Counted from the stretch's first letter, positions 27,164 to 36,779 are shown. The stretch: DNA of 64,000 nt from Glutamicibacter sp. JL.03c (GCF_025854375.1 NZ_CP107575.1:2480001-2544000), one strand, 5' to 3'. Notes: generated from the sequence alone by a model not told the origin. Program-made: numbers and translations.

Positions 27164-27657
27164 GAGAGTACCTTGAAGTAGTCGAAGGGTTCCAAGCAGT
27201 CTTTGCAGGTGTAGAGCGCCTTGCATGAAGTCGAAGCGAATCGTGACAATTCACGAGTGTTCAGCGAGTGGCAGCGAGGGCATTTCACGCTCATCCCCAG
27301 GGTGACGCGCCCTGCATGTCCGCGCCCGGTCGGCGCAGCGATGCCGTATTCCTCTAGCTTCTTCTTGCCTTCATCGCTCATCCAGTCGGTGGACCAGGCC
27401 GGTGTGAGCACCAGCTTGATATCCACCTTCTCGTATCCGGCTTGAGTGAATGCCTGGTAGAGATCTTCGCTGATCACATCCATGGCAGGACAACCGGAGT
27501 ACGTTGGCGTGATCAGCACTTGCACTGTTCCATCATCATCGAGGTTGACCTCGCGCAGAATCCCGAGGTCCGCAATGGACAGCACCGGGATTTCCGGGTC
27601 ATTGACCTTCGCTGCGATGGCGAACAGCTCGGTCGTGCCGGCGATCGTCTTACTCAT
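27160..27657 (-). CDS. paaD: Phenylacetyl-CoA epoxidase assembly factor PaaD
   Basis: 165-residue protein with an N-terminal MIP18/DUF59 fold (VNDPEIPVLSIADLGIL, then TPTYSGCPAMD with the conserved cysteine) and a C-terminal zinc-ribbon-like part with CPRC and CKDC. It is thought to help build iron-sulfur or iron centres of the epoxidase. A clear Shine-Dalgarno (GAGGGGGAG) precedes the ATG. It lies between paaC and paaE, overlapping paaE by four bases. Confidence 0.94.
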   Translation of the reverse strand: MSKTIAGTTELFAIAAKVNDPEIPVLSIADLGILREVNLDDDGTVQVLITPTYSGCPAMDVISEDLYQAFTQAGYEKVDIKLVLTPAWSTDWMSDEGKKKLEEYGIAAPTGRGHAGRVTLGMSVKCPRCHSLNTRELSRFASTSCKALYTCKDCLEPFDYFKVLS

Positions 27658-27688
27658 GACTGCTCCCCCTCTCGGGCCTGATGAATGG

Positions 27689-28549
27689 TTACCAGCTTGC
27701 GCCGGGGTGTTTACGGGCCAGTACCTGCATTTCCGCGAGAAGGTAGCCCAGATGTTCGGAATGCTCCCCGCGTCGGCCGAAGGCCATGGCTTGGCCCGTG
27801 GCTGGAATCTGCAAGCCTGCTTGTGCCAGCACTGCGGAAATTTCTTCCTGCCAGGCTTCGCGCAAGGTCGAGGGGCGCACGGCTATCGAGTCCAGGTTCT
27901 GGTGCACCGCTTCGTCGCGGAACATTTCGTCAACGTAAGGCCAGAGGATTTCGAGGGCATGGCGCATCTTTTCCGCCGATTCCTCGGTCCCTTGCCCCAA
28001 GCGGATGGTCCACTGGATGGCATGGTCGCGGTGGTAGTCCACTTCCTTGACGGCCTTGGCCGCGATGGCCGCCAGGGTTTCGTCCTGGGACGTAGTCAAC
28101 TGCTGGTAGATCAGGTGCTGGAATACGGAGACGATGAGCTGCCGGATGATCGTGACACCGAAGTGCCCATTGGGTTGCTCCACGATCCACAACGAGGTGA
28201 ATTCTTCTTCCTCGCGCCAGTACGCCAAATCGTCTTCGGTCTTGCCCCATGCCAGACCGGCGTAGGTGAGGAATGAGCGGGCATGGCCCAGGATATCCAA
28301 GGCGATATTGCCCAGGGCAACATCCTCTTCCAATTCCGGAGCGCGCGAGATCCAGTGCGCCAGGCGCTGGGCCAGAATCAGCGCGTCATCACCCAGGGTC
28401 AGCGCGTACTGGGCGACTTCTTCGCTTGGTGCCACGCCATCGACGGCGATGTCCTCCGGTCGCAATGCGTTGCCTGGCGTGACGCGGGTAGCCGAGGCCA
28501 AGGCGTCGCCGAAGCTGTCCAGTGCGGCATCCAGTTCGTCGTGCTTCAC
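27689..28549 (-). CDS. paaC: Phenylacetyl-CoA epoxidase structural subunit
   Basis: 286-residue ferritin-like protein, the non-catalytic partner of PaaA. Typical PaaC pieces are YALTLGDDALILAQRLAHW, EEDVALGNIALDILGHAR and the later KEVDYHRDHAIQWTIRLGQGTEES. The GTG start at 28549 overlaps the paaB stop as GTGA, implying translational coupling; the open frame continues upstream through paaB but is not used. An N-terminal extension of about 40 residues precedes the conserved core. Confidence 0.93.
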   Translation of the reverse strand: MKHDELDAALDSFGDALASATRVTPGNALRPEDIAVDGVAPSEEVAQYALTLGDDALILAQRLAHWISRAPELEEDVALGNIALDILGHARSFLTYAGLAWGKTEDDLAYWREEEEFTSLWIVEQPNGHFGVTIIRQLIVSVFQHLIYQQLTTSQDETLAAIAAKAVKEVDYHRDHAIQWTIRLGQGTEESAEKMRHALEILWPYVDEMFRDEAVHQNLDSIAVRPSTLREAWQEEISAVLAQAGLQIPATGQAMAFGRRGEHSEHLGYLLAEMQVLARKHPGASW

Positions 28550-28836
28550 AGGTGCTTCACTCCCTCGCTGGCCTTGTAGTAGGTGGCGTGGCGGTAGTCC
28601 TTGCCCTGGGGAGATTCGAAGAATGAATCCTTCTCGTCGGGATCGGAGCTGATGATGTCCGTGGACTTGACGACCCAAAGGGATACGCCTTCGTTACGGC
28701 GGGTGTAGAGATCGCGCGCGTTGCGCACGGCCATCTCATGGTCCGGCGCGTGCAGGGACCCCGCGTGCACATGCGAGAGTCCTCGGGAGGAACGGACAAA
28801 AACTTCCCACAGGGGCCAATTGCTCTGCTGGCTCAT
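28546..28836 (-). CDS. paaB: Phenylacetyl-CoA epoxidase subunit PaaB
   Basis: 96-residue subunit with the family opening WPLWEVFVRSSRGLSHVHAGSLHA and NARDLYTRR. It is required for the PaaABCE complex and is thought to bridge PaaA/PaaC dimers. It begins one base after the paaA stop and overlaps paaC by four. Confidence 0.95.
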   Translation of the reverse strand: MSQQSNWPLWEVFVRSSRGLSHVHAGSLHAPDHEMAVRNARDLYTRRNEGVSLWVVKSTDIISSDPDEKDSFFESPQGKDYRHATYYKASEGVKHL

Positions 28837-28837
28837 G

Positions 28838-29824
28838 CTAGGCGACCTCGCTCTGTACTTGTTTTGCGGCGTATGCCGATGCTGCTTCTCGTACCCATGC
28901 GCCCTCGCGATGCGCCTCGCGGCGGCGTTCCAGGCGTTGGGAGTTGACTGGGCCGTTGCCCTTGATCACTGCCATGAATTCATCCCAGTTCAAATCCTTG
29001 TGAATCCACTGCTTCTTGTCTTCGTCATAGTGCAGCTCTGGGTCCGGCAGGGACATTCCCAGTACCTTGACTTGTTCTGCGATCATTCCAACGAAGCGCT
29101 GGCGCAGTTCGTCGTTGGAGAATCTCTTGATCTTCCATGCCATGGACTGCTGGGAGTTGGGCGACTGGTCATCGGGTGGGCCGAACATCATCAGCGATGG
29201 CTCGTAGAACCGGTTGATCGCGTCCTGGGCCATCTTCTTCTGTGCGTCGGTGCCGCGGGACAGCGCAAGCAGGATCTCGAAGCCTTGACGCTGATGGAAG
29301 GATTCTTCCTTGCAGATGCGGACCATCGCGCGGCCATAGGGACCATAGGATGCACGGCATAACGGGACCTGGTTGGCGATGGCGGCGCCGTCGACCAGCC
29401 AGCCGATGGCACCCATGTCGGCCCATGAGCGGGCGGGGTAATTGAAGATCGAAGAGTACTTGGCACGACCGGTCAGCAGCTGGTCGTTGAGCTCGTCGCG
29501 GCTAGTCCCCAGGGTTTCAGCGGCCGAGTAAAGGTACAATCCGTGGCCTGCTTCGTCCTGAACCTTAGCCATCAAAATGGACTTGCGCTTCAATGATGGA
29601 GCGCGGGTGATCCAGTTGGCTTCGGGCTGCATGCCGATGATTTCGGAGTGGGCATGCTGGGATACCTGGCGGGTCAAGGTCTTGCGGTAGGGCTCAGGCA
29701 TCCAGTCGCGTGGTTCCACGCGGGAGTCCTGGTCAATCAAGACATCAAAGCGAGCTTGCGATTGCTCTTCTTCGTAGCTCGGAACGGCACTTAGTCCCGG
29801 TTCCTGCGGTGTTCTCTCAGCCAT
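28838..29824 (-). CDS. paaA: Phenylacetyl-CoA epoxidase catalytic subunit
   Basis: 328-residue diiron oxygenase subunit that epoxidises the ring of phenylacetyl-CoA. Iron-ligand motifs of the ferritin-like fold are visible: [20 protein letters not shown] (E-x2-H) and [14 protein letters not shown] (E-x2-H). It starts the paaABCDE-G unit and is preceded by the best PaaR-like operator in the window, which overlaps a candidate promoter (TTGACG at 29893-29898, CATACT at 29869-29874, minus strand). Confidence 0.96.
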   Translation of the reverse strand: MAERTPQEPGLSAVPSYEEEQSQARFDVLIDQDSRVEPRDWMPEPYRKTLTRQVSQHAHSEIIGMQPEANWITRAPSLKRKSILMAKVQDEAGHGLYLYSAAETLGTSRDELNDQLLTGRAKYSSIFNYPARSWADMGAIGWLVDGAAIANQVPLCRASYGPYGRAMVRICKEESFHQRQGFEILLALSRGTDAQKKMAQDAINRFYEPSLMMFGPPDDQSPNSQQSMAWKIKRFSNDELRQRFVGMIAEQVKVLGMSLPDPELHYDEDKKQWIHKDLNWDEFMAVIKGNGPVNSQRLERRREAHREGAWVREAASAYAAKQVQSEVA

Positions 29825-29853
29825 GGGTTCACCTCATCGATTACAAATTACAT

Positions 29854-29875
29854 ACTGACCGTTCGTTCAGTATGT
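29854..29875. promoter_or_regulatory. PaaR-like operator at paaA
   Basis: ACTGACCG at 29854-29861 followed by a central TTCGTT and CAGTATGT; it lies within a 26-bp palindrome (29850-29875, nine-base arms ACATACTGA/TCAGTATGT exact). By hand it matches 14 of 16 fixed positions of the corynebacterial PaaR motif as I recall it (ACTNACCG ... CGGTNAGT around a central CG). It overlaps the candidate -10 box. Confidence 0.75.
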
Positions 29876-29923
29876 CAGAGTGCGCTCCATCACGTCAACA
29901 TGAGTTCCCGGGATACGACAAAA

Positions 29924-29945
29924 CCCCAAGGATGATTCCTTGGGG
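29924..29945 (-). terminator. Terminator after doxX
   Basis: Perfect nine-bp stem CCCCAAGGA/TCCTTGGGG with a TGAT loop; on the minus strand it is followed by TTTTG, 21 bases past the doxX stop. Confidence 0.85.
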
Positions 29946-29965
29946 CTGGTCGCAAACGCTTGGTT

Positions 29966-30415
29966 CTAGGCGTTGACCGATTCGCGCCGAGCGCTCTTTC
30001 GGCCAGCAAACAAGCGATCCAGAGCCCAGCTTCCTGGACCCATCAAAGCAAGGGCGGCCGCGCCAGCGCCGAGAGCCAGCACCAGTTCAAACCCGCCATC
30101 AGCAACGAATACGCCGGCTTGCGCGTGGGCCATCACGATGGCTCCGACCATATCCAGCGCCAGCAGCGCGCCGAAGATTCGCGTTGCGAGGCCGAAGATC
30201 AATGCGATGCCACCCACAAGCTCCAAGGTCGCGATGACCGGTGCGACTATGCTGGCAGCCGGGACGCCCATCTGGGTGAAGCTGGCAGCAGTGCCCTCGA
30301 GGGTGAATTGCGAGAATTTCTGCCAGCCGTGGGCAGCGAAGAGAAAACCGATCGCGAAGCGCAAGACGATTTGCGCCGAGGCGAGCAAGCGGGGGTTGTT
30401 TTCCAGTGCGGTCAT
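29966..30415 (-). CDS. DoxX-family membrane protein
   Basis: 149-residue protein with four hydrophobic segments; the early FAIGFLFAAHGWQKF and the middle PVIATLELVGGIALIFGLATR are the DoxX hallmarks. Members have been linked to redox stress and thiosulfate or quinone chemistry, but no reaction can be assigned. It lies just upstream of paaA in the same direction but has its own terminator in between, so it is not part of the PAA operon. A 12-bp perfect palindrome lies about 80 bases upstream. Confidence 0.88.
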   Translation of the reverse strand: MTALENNPRLLASAQIVLRFAIGFLFAAHGWQKFSQFTLEGTAASFTQMGVPAASIVAPVIATLELVGGIALIFGLATRIFGALLALDMVGAIVMAHAQAGVFVADGGFELVLALGAGAAALALMGPGSWALDRLFAGRKSARRESVNA

Positions 30416-30492
30416 TATCCAGCTCCTAGGTAAGGACTTCCGGCCAGGGGGTCTTCCTGCTCGATTTCCTACTCCACACTATGTGCCATAAG

Positions 30493-30504
30493 TTGAAGCT
30501 TCAA
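30493..30504. promoter_or_regulatory. Perfect palindrome upstream of doxX
   Basis: TTGAAGCTTCAA, flanked by ATGTGC (30481-30486) and GCACAT (30505-30510). About 80 bases upstream of the doxX ATG; a plausible dimeric-regulator site. Confidence 0.4.
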
Positions 30505-30547
30505 GCACATTGACGTTTCAAGCCAGTAAGCTTCATCACGCAAAATA

Positions 30548-30592
30548 GCCGTGCCGTCCGTTGCCAGCCAAAGCTGGAACGGACGGCACGGC
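30548..30592 (-). terminator. Terminator of the fused binding-protein/permease ABC operon
   Basis: Arms of 15 bases (30548-30562 with 30578-30592) enclose a second stem CCAGC/GCTGG with loop CAAA, giving a 20-bp hairpin with one bulged G. It lies 25 bases past the ATPase stop. Confidence 0.88.
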
Positions 30593-30616
30593 TTGATCGC
30601 TGCCGCGGGCCGGACC

Positions 30617-31372
30617 CTAGAGGACCTTGGAGAGGAAGTCGCGGGTGCGTTCCTGCTGCGGGTTGCCGAAGAGCTGTTCCGGCTCGCCCTGTTCGCAGAC
30701 CACGCCATCAGCCATGAAGACCACGCGGTCCCCCACTTCGCGGGCAAAGCCCATTTCGTGGGTCACCAGCACCATGGTCATGCCGGACTCAGCCAGCTCC
30801 TTGATGACCTGCAGCACCTCGCCCACCATCTCCGGGTCCAGCGCGCTGGTGGCCTCATCAAAGAGCATGATGCCTGGAGCCATGGCCAGTGCGCGGGCAA
30901 TGGCAACACGCTGCTTCTGGCCGCCGGAAAGCGAAGCCGGACGGGCATCGGCCTTGTCCCTCAGGCCCACGCGTTCCAGCAGTTCCAGTGCCCGCTCGCG
31001 AGCCTGCGCCTTGTTCATCTTCTTCAGCTCAACCGGCGCGAGCATGATGTTCTCGGCCACCGACATGTGCGGGAAGAGATTGAAGTGCTGGAAGACCATG
31101 CCCACGTGGCGGCGGACTTCATTGATATCCACCTTGGGATCGGTCACGTCGAAACCGTCAACGACGACCTTGCCGGAGGTGATGTCCTCAAGCTTGTTCA
31201 GGCAGCGCAGCAAGGTGGACTTGCCGGAACCAGAAGGCCCGATCACGCACACGACCTCGCCTTCACGGATATCAAGGTCAATGCCCTTGAGCACATTGTT
31301 GGAGCCGAAAGACTTATGCAGGTCCTTGACCTGAATCTTCACTTGGGAGCTTTGCTCGGTTACCGCGCTCAC
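30617..31372 (-). CDS. Amino-acid ABC transporter ATP-binding protein
   Basis: 251-residue ATPase, GlnQ-like. Walker [11 protein letters not shown]-loop in [14 protein letters not shown], signature LSGGQKQR, Walker [15 protein letters not shown] and switch LVTHEMGFA. Walker B reads DEATSALD rather than the DEPTSALD seen in the other ABC ATPase of this window; this variant is frequent in the family. The ATG overlaps the stop of the fused binding-protein/permease gene by four bases, so the two are made together. Confidence 0.94.
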   Translation of the reverse strand: MSAVTEQSSQVKIQVKDLHKSFGSNNVLKGIDLDIREGEVVCVIGPSGSGKSTLLRCLNKLEDITSGKVVVDGFDVTDPKVDINEVRRHVGMVFQHFNLFPHMSVAENIMLAPVELKKMNKAQARERALELLERVGLRDKADARPASLSGGQKQRVAIARALAMAPGIMLFDEATSALDPEMVGEVLQVIKELAESGMTMVLVTHEMGFAREVGDRVVFMADGVVCEQGEPEQLFGNPQQERTRDFLSKVL

Positions 31373-32835
31373 TTGTTGAACCTCCGATCGGCGTAGTTAG
31401 CCAGCTTGGTCAGGGCCATGATGGCAATGAAGTAGATTACACCTACGATGAGCAGGGTCTCGGTCACGCGGAAGTTCGCTGCGTAGATCTGCTGGCCCTG
31501 GTAGAGCAGTTCGGCGAAGCCGATGGCCAACAGCAGCGAGGAGTCCTTCAAGCTGATGATCAGCTGGTTGATCAACGATGGCGTCATCATCTTGAAAGCC
31601 TGGGGAACCACGACCTTCTGCATGGACTTGCCATAGCCCAAGCCCAGCGAGCGCGATGCTTCGAGCTGCCCTGGATCCACCGACTGGATGCCACCGCGAA
31701 CGATTTCCGCGACATAGGCACCGGCGTTCAGCGACAAGGTCAGTACGCCAGCGGTCCAGACCGAGATTTCCCAACCGGTCAACTGCGGCAGGCCGAAGTA
31801 GAACATGAAGGCCCAAAGCAGCAGCGGAGTGCCGCGGAAAATGTTCACGAAGGTCGTTGCGATGCCGCGCAGGACGATGTTGTGCGAGATCTTCAGGAAG
31901 CCGAAGACCAGACCCAGCACCATGGCGATAGCGAAGGAAATGGCGGTGACCAGCAGGGTGTGCCACAAACCGGTCATCAAGGCCGGGAATGACTTGGCCA
32001 CCAGATCAAAGAAGTTGCTTGGCACCGCGGCGCTGGGGTCAGCAAGGTACTCGTCCAAGATCTTCTGGTATTCGCCATTGGCCTTCAACTCGGCCAGGCC
32101 GTCATTGAAGGCCGCCAGCAGGGCAGTATTTTCGCCCTTGTTCACGGCGAAACCGTAGGAGCCGCCGGGAACTTTGTCGGTGACGGTCTTCAGGCCATTG
32201 CCCTGGGCGATGCCGTATGCCAGCACCGGATAATCATCGAATACCGCCACCGCCGAACCGGACTTCACCGACTCGTACATGGTTGCCGACTGATCCAGCG
32301 ACTTGACCTTGAACCCGTATTCCTTGGAAATGGACTTGGCGTAGGCCTCGCCTTCTGAACCGGTCTTGGCTACTACGGTTTTGCCGTCCAGATCCTCATA
32401 GCCCTTGATGTCCTCGTCTTTTTGGGACACGGCCATCTGGACGCCGGACTCGAAGTAAGGCTCGGAGAAATCATAGATTTCCTTGCGCTCATCGGTGATC
32501 GACATACCCGCAATCACGCCATCGACCTGATTAGCCGACAGGGCCGCCAGCGCGGCGCTAAAACCGAGGGAGCGGACCTCGACCTTGAATCCCTGGTCTT
32601 CGGCAATCGCCTGCAGGATATCCATGTCGATGCCGGTCAGTTCGCCATCCTTGCGGAATTCGAAGGGGGCGAAGGTTGTATCGGTGCCGATGACGAAGGT
32701 TTTCCCTTCGACGCTGTCGCTGCCTTGGGCCATAGCCGACGGCGCTCCGATGACCAGGGCCATCAGGCCGATGGCTGCGGCGGCAACCCACCGCCTCAGG
32801 CGCCCGGCGCGGGCTGCTCTTTGTTTCTTTTCCAC
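31369..32835 (-). CDS. Fused amino-acid binding protein and permease
   Basis: 488-residue two-domain protein. After a basic N-terminus and a cleavable signal-like segment ending APSAMAQ, a family-3 binding domain follows (about 25-260: [33 protein letters not shown]), then a permease domain with EAA loop ([24 protein letters not shown]). Fusing sensor and channel is known in lactobacilli and some actinobacteria and ties one binding domain to each permease half. There is no lipobox cysteine, so the permease helices themselves anchor it. The GTG at 32835 gives a normal signal sequence; an in-frame TTG 13 codons upstream is possible. Confidence 0.88.
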   Translation of the reverse strand: MEKKQRAARAGRLRRWVAAAAIGLMALVIGAPSAMAQGSDSVEGKTFVIGTDTTFAPFEFRKDGELTGIDMDILQAIAEDQGFKVEVRSLGFSAALAALSANQVDGVIAGMSITDERKEIYDFSEPYFESGVQMAVSQKDEDIKGYEDLDGKTVVAKTGSEGEAYAKSISKEYGFKVKSLDQSATMYESVKSGSAVAVFDDYPVLAYGIAQGNGLKTVTDKVPGGSYGFAVNKGENTALLAAFNDGLAELKANGEYQKILDEYLADPSAAVPSNFFDLVAKSFPALMTGLWHTLLVTAISFAIAMVLGLVFGFLKISHNIVLRGIATTFVNIFRGTPLLLWAFMFYFGLPQLTGWEISVWTAGVLTLSLNAGAYVAEIVRGGIQSVDPGQLEASRSLGLGYGKSMQKVVVPQAFKMMTPSLINQLIISLKDSSLLLAIGFAELLYQGQQIYAANFRVTETLLIVGVIYFIAIMALTKLANYADRRFNK

Positions 32836-33036
32836 TGATGATCGCTTTCTCGTGCTGAAGGGCGAATGGCCCAAGCTGCAGATAAATTCCTATTCCAGCA
32901 AGCCTAAGCGCAATAAAGTCTAGCCGGTACCCTTGGCTCCTCGTTACCGCAGGTTTCCGTCGCTGGACTAGGCCGTTCTGTCCGCGCTGAGCATAGCTTG
33001 CGCCCATAGTGCCCGGAGGTGAGATTGAATAGGGAT

Positions 33037-35190
33037 ATGACTGATCCATCGTTGACCGCCAATCCCCCGCAGGCCGCACAGCGTCCGACCACCCGCAGCT
33101 TCCACGGTGATGATTTCATCGACAACTATGAGTGGCTCCGCGAGAAGTCCAGCCGCGAGGTGCTCGAGCATCTCAAGGCCGAGAATGAATACACTGACGC
33201 AGTCACTGCCGGACAGCAGCCCTTGCGCGACGACCTCTTCAATGAGATCAAAGCCCGCACCGTGGAGACCGACTTGTCGGTTCCCGTGCGCCGACGCGGC
33301 TGGTGGTATTTCACCCGCTCCGCCGAGGGCAAGCCGTACACCGTGCAGTGCCGGGTCAAGGCCACCGATTCCCCGGACCAGGTCGCTGATTGGACTCCCC
33401 CCGTGATCGATCCAGAACACAGCCTGCCGGCCGAAGAGGTATTGCTCGATGGCAACGCGTTGGCCGAGGGCAAGCCATTCTTCTCCCTTGGCGGCATGGC
33501 GCTGAACGAAGAGGGCAACCTGCTGGCCTACTGCGTTGATAATGCCGGCGACGAGCGTTTCACCCTGTACATCAAGGATCTGTCCACTGGGCAGCTGCTG
33601 CCCGATGTCATTGAAGGCATCTTCTACGGCTTGGCGTTCTCCCCCGACTCCTCGACCGTTTTCTACACTGTGGTGGACGAGACGTGGCGCCCGAACCAGG
33701 TTCGCGCGCACCGCCTTGGCACCGACGCGGCCCAGGATCAGCTGGTCTTCGAAGAGAACGATCCAGGGATGTGGCTCGGATTCGATCTGAGCCCGGATCG
33801 CAAGACCCTGATGATTTCCAGCGGCAACTCCGAATACTCTGAGACCAGCATGCTGGATCTGGCCACGGACCAGGCCGAGGTGACCCTGCTGGTTCCCCGC
33901 GAATTGCGACTGCTCCATGGCATCGATCTGATGCCAGGCACAGGCCAAGCCCTGATCACCCACGACTTCCAAGCACCGAATAACATGGTCTCGCTTGCTG
34001 ATGTGGAACAGCTGGGCCAGGGTACCAAGCCAGAACAGTGGCAGACCGTGGTGGCCCACGAAGATACGGTCAAGGTGGAAGGCACGGCCTTGACCGGATC
34101 GCACGTGATCCTTTCAGTGCGCCGCGACACCTGCGAACGAGTCCAGCTGCTTCCGCTTCAGGGCTTGGGCACCGCGGCGCAAGGTCCAGCCATCGAGCCC
34201 GGGTTCGAGGATGAGCTGTTCACCGCTTCCCTGGCCTATGCCGAACTTGATGCGCCGCTGATCCGCATCAGCTACACCGCTGACTTCACGCCGGCCCGCG
34301 TCTACGACCTCTGGCTTGATGGCCAGACGCTGGACCTGCGCAAACAGACCCCGGTCAACAACTACGACGCTTCCAAGTACCTCTCCACCCGCGATTGGGC
34401 CACCGCTGCGGATGGAACCAGGATTCCGCTGACCATCATGCGCCGCGCTGATCTTGATGTCTCCGTGCCGCAGCCGGTGCTGGTCTATGGCTACGGTTCC
34501 TACGAAGCATCGATGGACCCGGGCTTTGGCATCCCGCGCTTGAGCGTGCTGGACCGCGGCGTTATCTTTGTCATTGCCCACGTTCGTGGCGGTGGCGAGC
34601 TGGGTCGCGACTGGTACCTGAACGGCAAGAAGCTCCATAAGAAGAACACCTTTACCGACTTCATCGATTCCACAAGGCACCTCATCGAGGCGGGCATTGC
34701 CGATCCCCAGCGGATCGTCGCCCTGGGCGGATCGGCCGGCGGCCTGCTCATGGGCGCCATCGCGAATATGGCTCCGCAGCTGTACACCGCAATCATCGCC
34801 CAGGTTCCCTTCGTGGATGCGCTGACATCCATCCTGGATCCGGATCTTCCGCTTTCTGCTTTGGAATGGGAAGAGTGGGGGAATCCTATTGAGAGCAAAG
34901 AAGTCTATGACTACATGAAGTCGTACTCTCCTTATGAAAACGTCACGGCTCAGGCCTACCCGAAGATCGCGGCGGTCACTTCGCTGAACGACACCCGCGT
35001 ACTGTACGTCGAGCCGGCCAAGTGGGTCGCCAAGCTGCGTGAAGTGGGCACCGGTGAAGAGCCAATCGTGCTCAAGACGGAGATGGACGGTGGCCACGGC
35101 GGGGCCTCGGGCCGTTATGAATCCTGGAAATCACGGGCTTGGGACTATGCTTTCGCCCTGGATGCCCTGGGCTGCATCAAGCTCATCTAA
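33037..35190 (+). CDS. Oligopeptidase B-like S9 peptidase
   Basis: 717-residue prolyl-oligopeptidase-family serine peptidase of the PtrB type, cutting short peptides after basic residues. An N-terminal propeller (about 1-410) precedes the alpha/beta-hydrolase domain. Catalytic serine is in GGSAGG (about 566), aspartate in LNDTRV (about 651) and histidine in DGGHGGASGRYE (about 687). No signal peptide, so cytoplasmic. The start is uncertain: the ATG at 33037 is used, while a TTG at 33025 has a better-spaced GGAGG. The downstream GNAT-GrpB gene begins 20 bases after its stop. Confidence 0.9.
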   Translation: MTDPSLTANPPQAAQRPTTRSFHGDDFIDNYEWLREKSSREVLEHLKAENEYTDAVTAGQQPLRDDLFNEIKARTVETDLSVPVRRRGWWYFTRSAEGKPYTVQCRVKATDSPDQVADWTPPVIDPEHSLPAEEVLLDGNALAEGKPFFSLGGMALNEEGNLLAYCVDNAGDERFTLYIKDLSTGQLLPDVIEGIFYGLAFSPDSSTVFYTVVDETWRPNQVRAHRLGTDAAQDQLVFEENDPGMWLGFDLSPDRKTLMISSGNSEYSETSMLDLATDQAEVTLLVPRELRLLHGIDLMPGTGQALITHDFQAPNNMVSLADVEQLGQGTKPEQWQTVVAHEDTVKVEGTALTGSHVILSVRRDTCERVQLLPLQGLGTAAQGPAIEPGFEDELFTASLAYAELDAPLIRISYTADFTPARVYDLWLDGQTLDLRKQTPVNNYDASKYLSTRDWATAADGTRIPLTIMRRADLDVSVPQPVLVYGYGSYEASMDPGFGIPRLSVLDRGVIFVIAHVRGGGELGRDWYLNGKKLHKKNTFTDFIDSTRHLIEAGIADPQRIVALGGSAGGLLMGAIANMAPQLYTAIIAQVPFVDALTSILDPDLPLSALEWEEWGNPIESKEVYDYMKSYSPYENVTAQAYPKIAAVTSLNDTRVLYVEPAKWVAKLREVGTGEEPIVLKTEMDGGHGGASGRYESWKSRAWDYAFALDALGCIKLI

Positions 35191-35210
35191 CTCGCGTCAG
35201 GAAGGCGGCC

Positions 35211-36224
35211 ATGCGCCACATCAAGATCAAGAACCATCGTGACGATTCGTCGGTTCGCCGGTTATTGGTGCTGGCCGCCGATCCCGCAGGCGAACAAGGC
35301 CTGGAAGATCTGCTCGATGAGTGCCAGGAGCTGAAGGTTCTGGCGCATAGCGCCGAGGACGGGACCATCGATGCGTTGGCGGCCTATCGGCACAGCGATC
35401 AGTACTCGCTGTGCTTGGAATATCTTGCGGTGCTGCCCGAATTCCAGCAACGTGGATTAGGCCGGGCCCTGATTGAGGAACTGCGCTTGATTCACCGCAA
35501 GAATGTCTGGGCCACGACACATGATGATGCCGTCGATTTCTACCGGGCAATGGGCTGCGTCATTTCCAATTCCGCCGAGGATCCCCGGTGGCCTGGTGTC
35601 GCGCGGTACTTGTGCACCGCGCCATATCTTCCTTTGCTGCACAGCCAGCCGGCGGAAGACCCGGAGTACGAGGCGGTCAATGGCCAGCTGACCCGGGGCA
35701 ATATTCGCATTGACGAGCCCTCGCCGAGCTGGCCGAGGGACTTCGAGGAGCTAGCACAGCGGATCGCTGGCGCCTTGGGGCCGCAGGCCCTGGCCATTGA
35801 ACATACTGGCTCCACGTCGGTTCCGGGGCTTCCGGCGAAACCGATTATTGACATCTGCTTGCTGGTCCCCGACGCCAATGACGAGCCCAGCTACGCTCCG
35901 GTGTTGGAGGGCATTGGCTTGGTGTTCTGGCATCGCGAGCCTGGCTGGTACGCACACCGCATGTTCAAGCCGGCTGCCGATAGCAGTCGCGTCGATGCCA
36001 ACGTCCATGTGTTTTCCGCCGGCAGCCCGGAGTACGTGCGCATGGTTCTTTTCCGTGAGCATCTCAAGGGCAATGCTGCTGACCGCCAGGCTTACGCGAG
36101 GGTCAAGCGAAAGGCCGCGGCCCAGCTGCTGGCCGAGCAGGGCGAGAATGGGTTAGTCATGGATTACAACCGGATCAAGGAGCCGTTCATCGTGGCCTTG
36201 CATCACAAGCTGTTCGCCTCGTAG
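35211..36224 (+). CDS. GNAT acetyltransferase fused to a GrpB (UPF0157) domain
   Basis: 337-residue two-domain protein. Residues 1 to about 150 are a GNAT acetyltransferase with the acetyl-CoA loop LPEFQQRGLGRALIEEL; the C-terminal part (about 165-337) is a GrpB/UPF0157 domain of the nucleotidyltransferase superfamily, with EHTGSTSVPGLPAKPIIDI carrying the G-S and first aspartate, then HVFSAGSPE and FREHLKGN. GrpB domains are better known alone or fused to dephospho-CoA kinase. The ATG at 35211 has AGGAAGG upstream. Both substrates are unknown. Confidence 0.87.
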   Translation: MRHIKIKNHRDDSSVRRLLVLAADPAGEQGLEDLLDECQELKVLAHSAEDGTIDALAAYRHSDQYSLCLEYLAVLPEFQQRGLGRALIEELRLIHRKNVWATTHDDAVDFYRAMGCVISNSAEDPRWPGVARYLCTAPYLPLLHSQPAEDPEYEAVNGQLTRGNIRIDEPSPSWPRDFEELAQRIAGALGPQALAIEHTGSTSVPGLPAKPIIDICLLVPDANDEPSYAPVLEGIGLVFWHREPGWYAHRMFKPAADSSRVDANVHVFSAGSPEYVRMVLFREHLKGNAADRQAYARVKRKAAAQLLAEQGENGLVMDYNRIKEPFIVALHHKLFAS

Positions 36225-36297
36225 CTTCCGGTATTGCGCTTCGCAACAGATCCTTGCTTACCGCTACGCAACTTGACTTAGCTCACATTTTGTTATT

Positions 36298-36319
36298 ACC
36301 TAATGATCGTTCGGTAAAT
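36298..36319. promoter_or_regulatory. PaaR-like operator at paaI
   Basis: Left half ACCTAATG is weak, right half CGTTCGGTAAAT is good; 12 of 16 fixed positions match by hand. It ends 19 bases before the paaI ATG used here. Confidence 0.6.
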
Positions 36320-36338
36320 AAATCGGCGAAGGACAATG

Positions 36339-36779
36339 ATGACAAATACCCAGGTAGAAGAACCCATGCCCCACGCCATTCTCCGCAATGACTATGCGAC
36401 TCAATGGATGGGCATCAACGTCGTCGAAGTTCGCGAAGGGCATGCGGTCATCACCATGGAACTGCGCCCCGAAATGCTCAACGGTTTTGGAATCGGCCAC
36501 GGCGGAATGATCTTCGCTTTGGCAGACACCGCCTTTGCCTTGAGCTGCAACCCCGTAGAAGGCTCCGATGAGAACATCACCGTCGCCGCCGGAGCGGATA
36601 TCAATTTCCTTCGGCCTGCCATTCCCGGAAGAACGCTTACCGCCACCGGCCAACGGGTCTCGCAACAAGGACGTAGCGGGGTCTATGACATCACGGTGAC
36701 CCAGGAATCCAGCGACGGGGGCAGCGAAGTCGTAGCCGAATTCCGCGGACGTTCCCGCACTGTGCCCAAGCCACGCTAA
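36339..36779 (+). CDS. paaI: Phenylacetate-pathway hot-dog thioesterase
   Basis: 146-residue hot-dog-fold thioesterase. The family core LNGFGIGHGGMIFALADTAFALSCN contains the catalytic aspartate and the glycine-rich turn. PaaI hydrolyses stalled ring-hydroxylated or other dead-end CoA thioesters and so protects the CoA pool. The second of two adjacent ATGs (36339) is chosen because GAAGGA is then five bases away. It opens the paaI-paaK-paaR unit behind a PaaR-like operator. Confidence 0.92.
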   Translation: MTNTQVEEPMPHAILRNDYATQWMGINVVEVREGHAVITMELRPEMLNGFGIGHGGMIFALADTAFALSCNPVEGSDENITVAAGADINFLRPAIPGRTLTATGQRVSQQGRSGVYDITVTQESSDGGSEVVAEFRGRSRTVPKPR

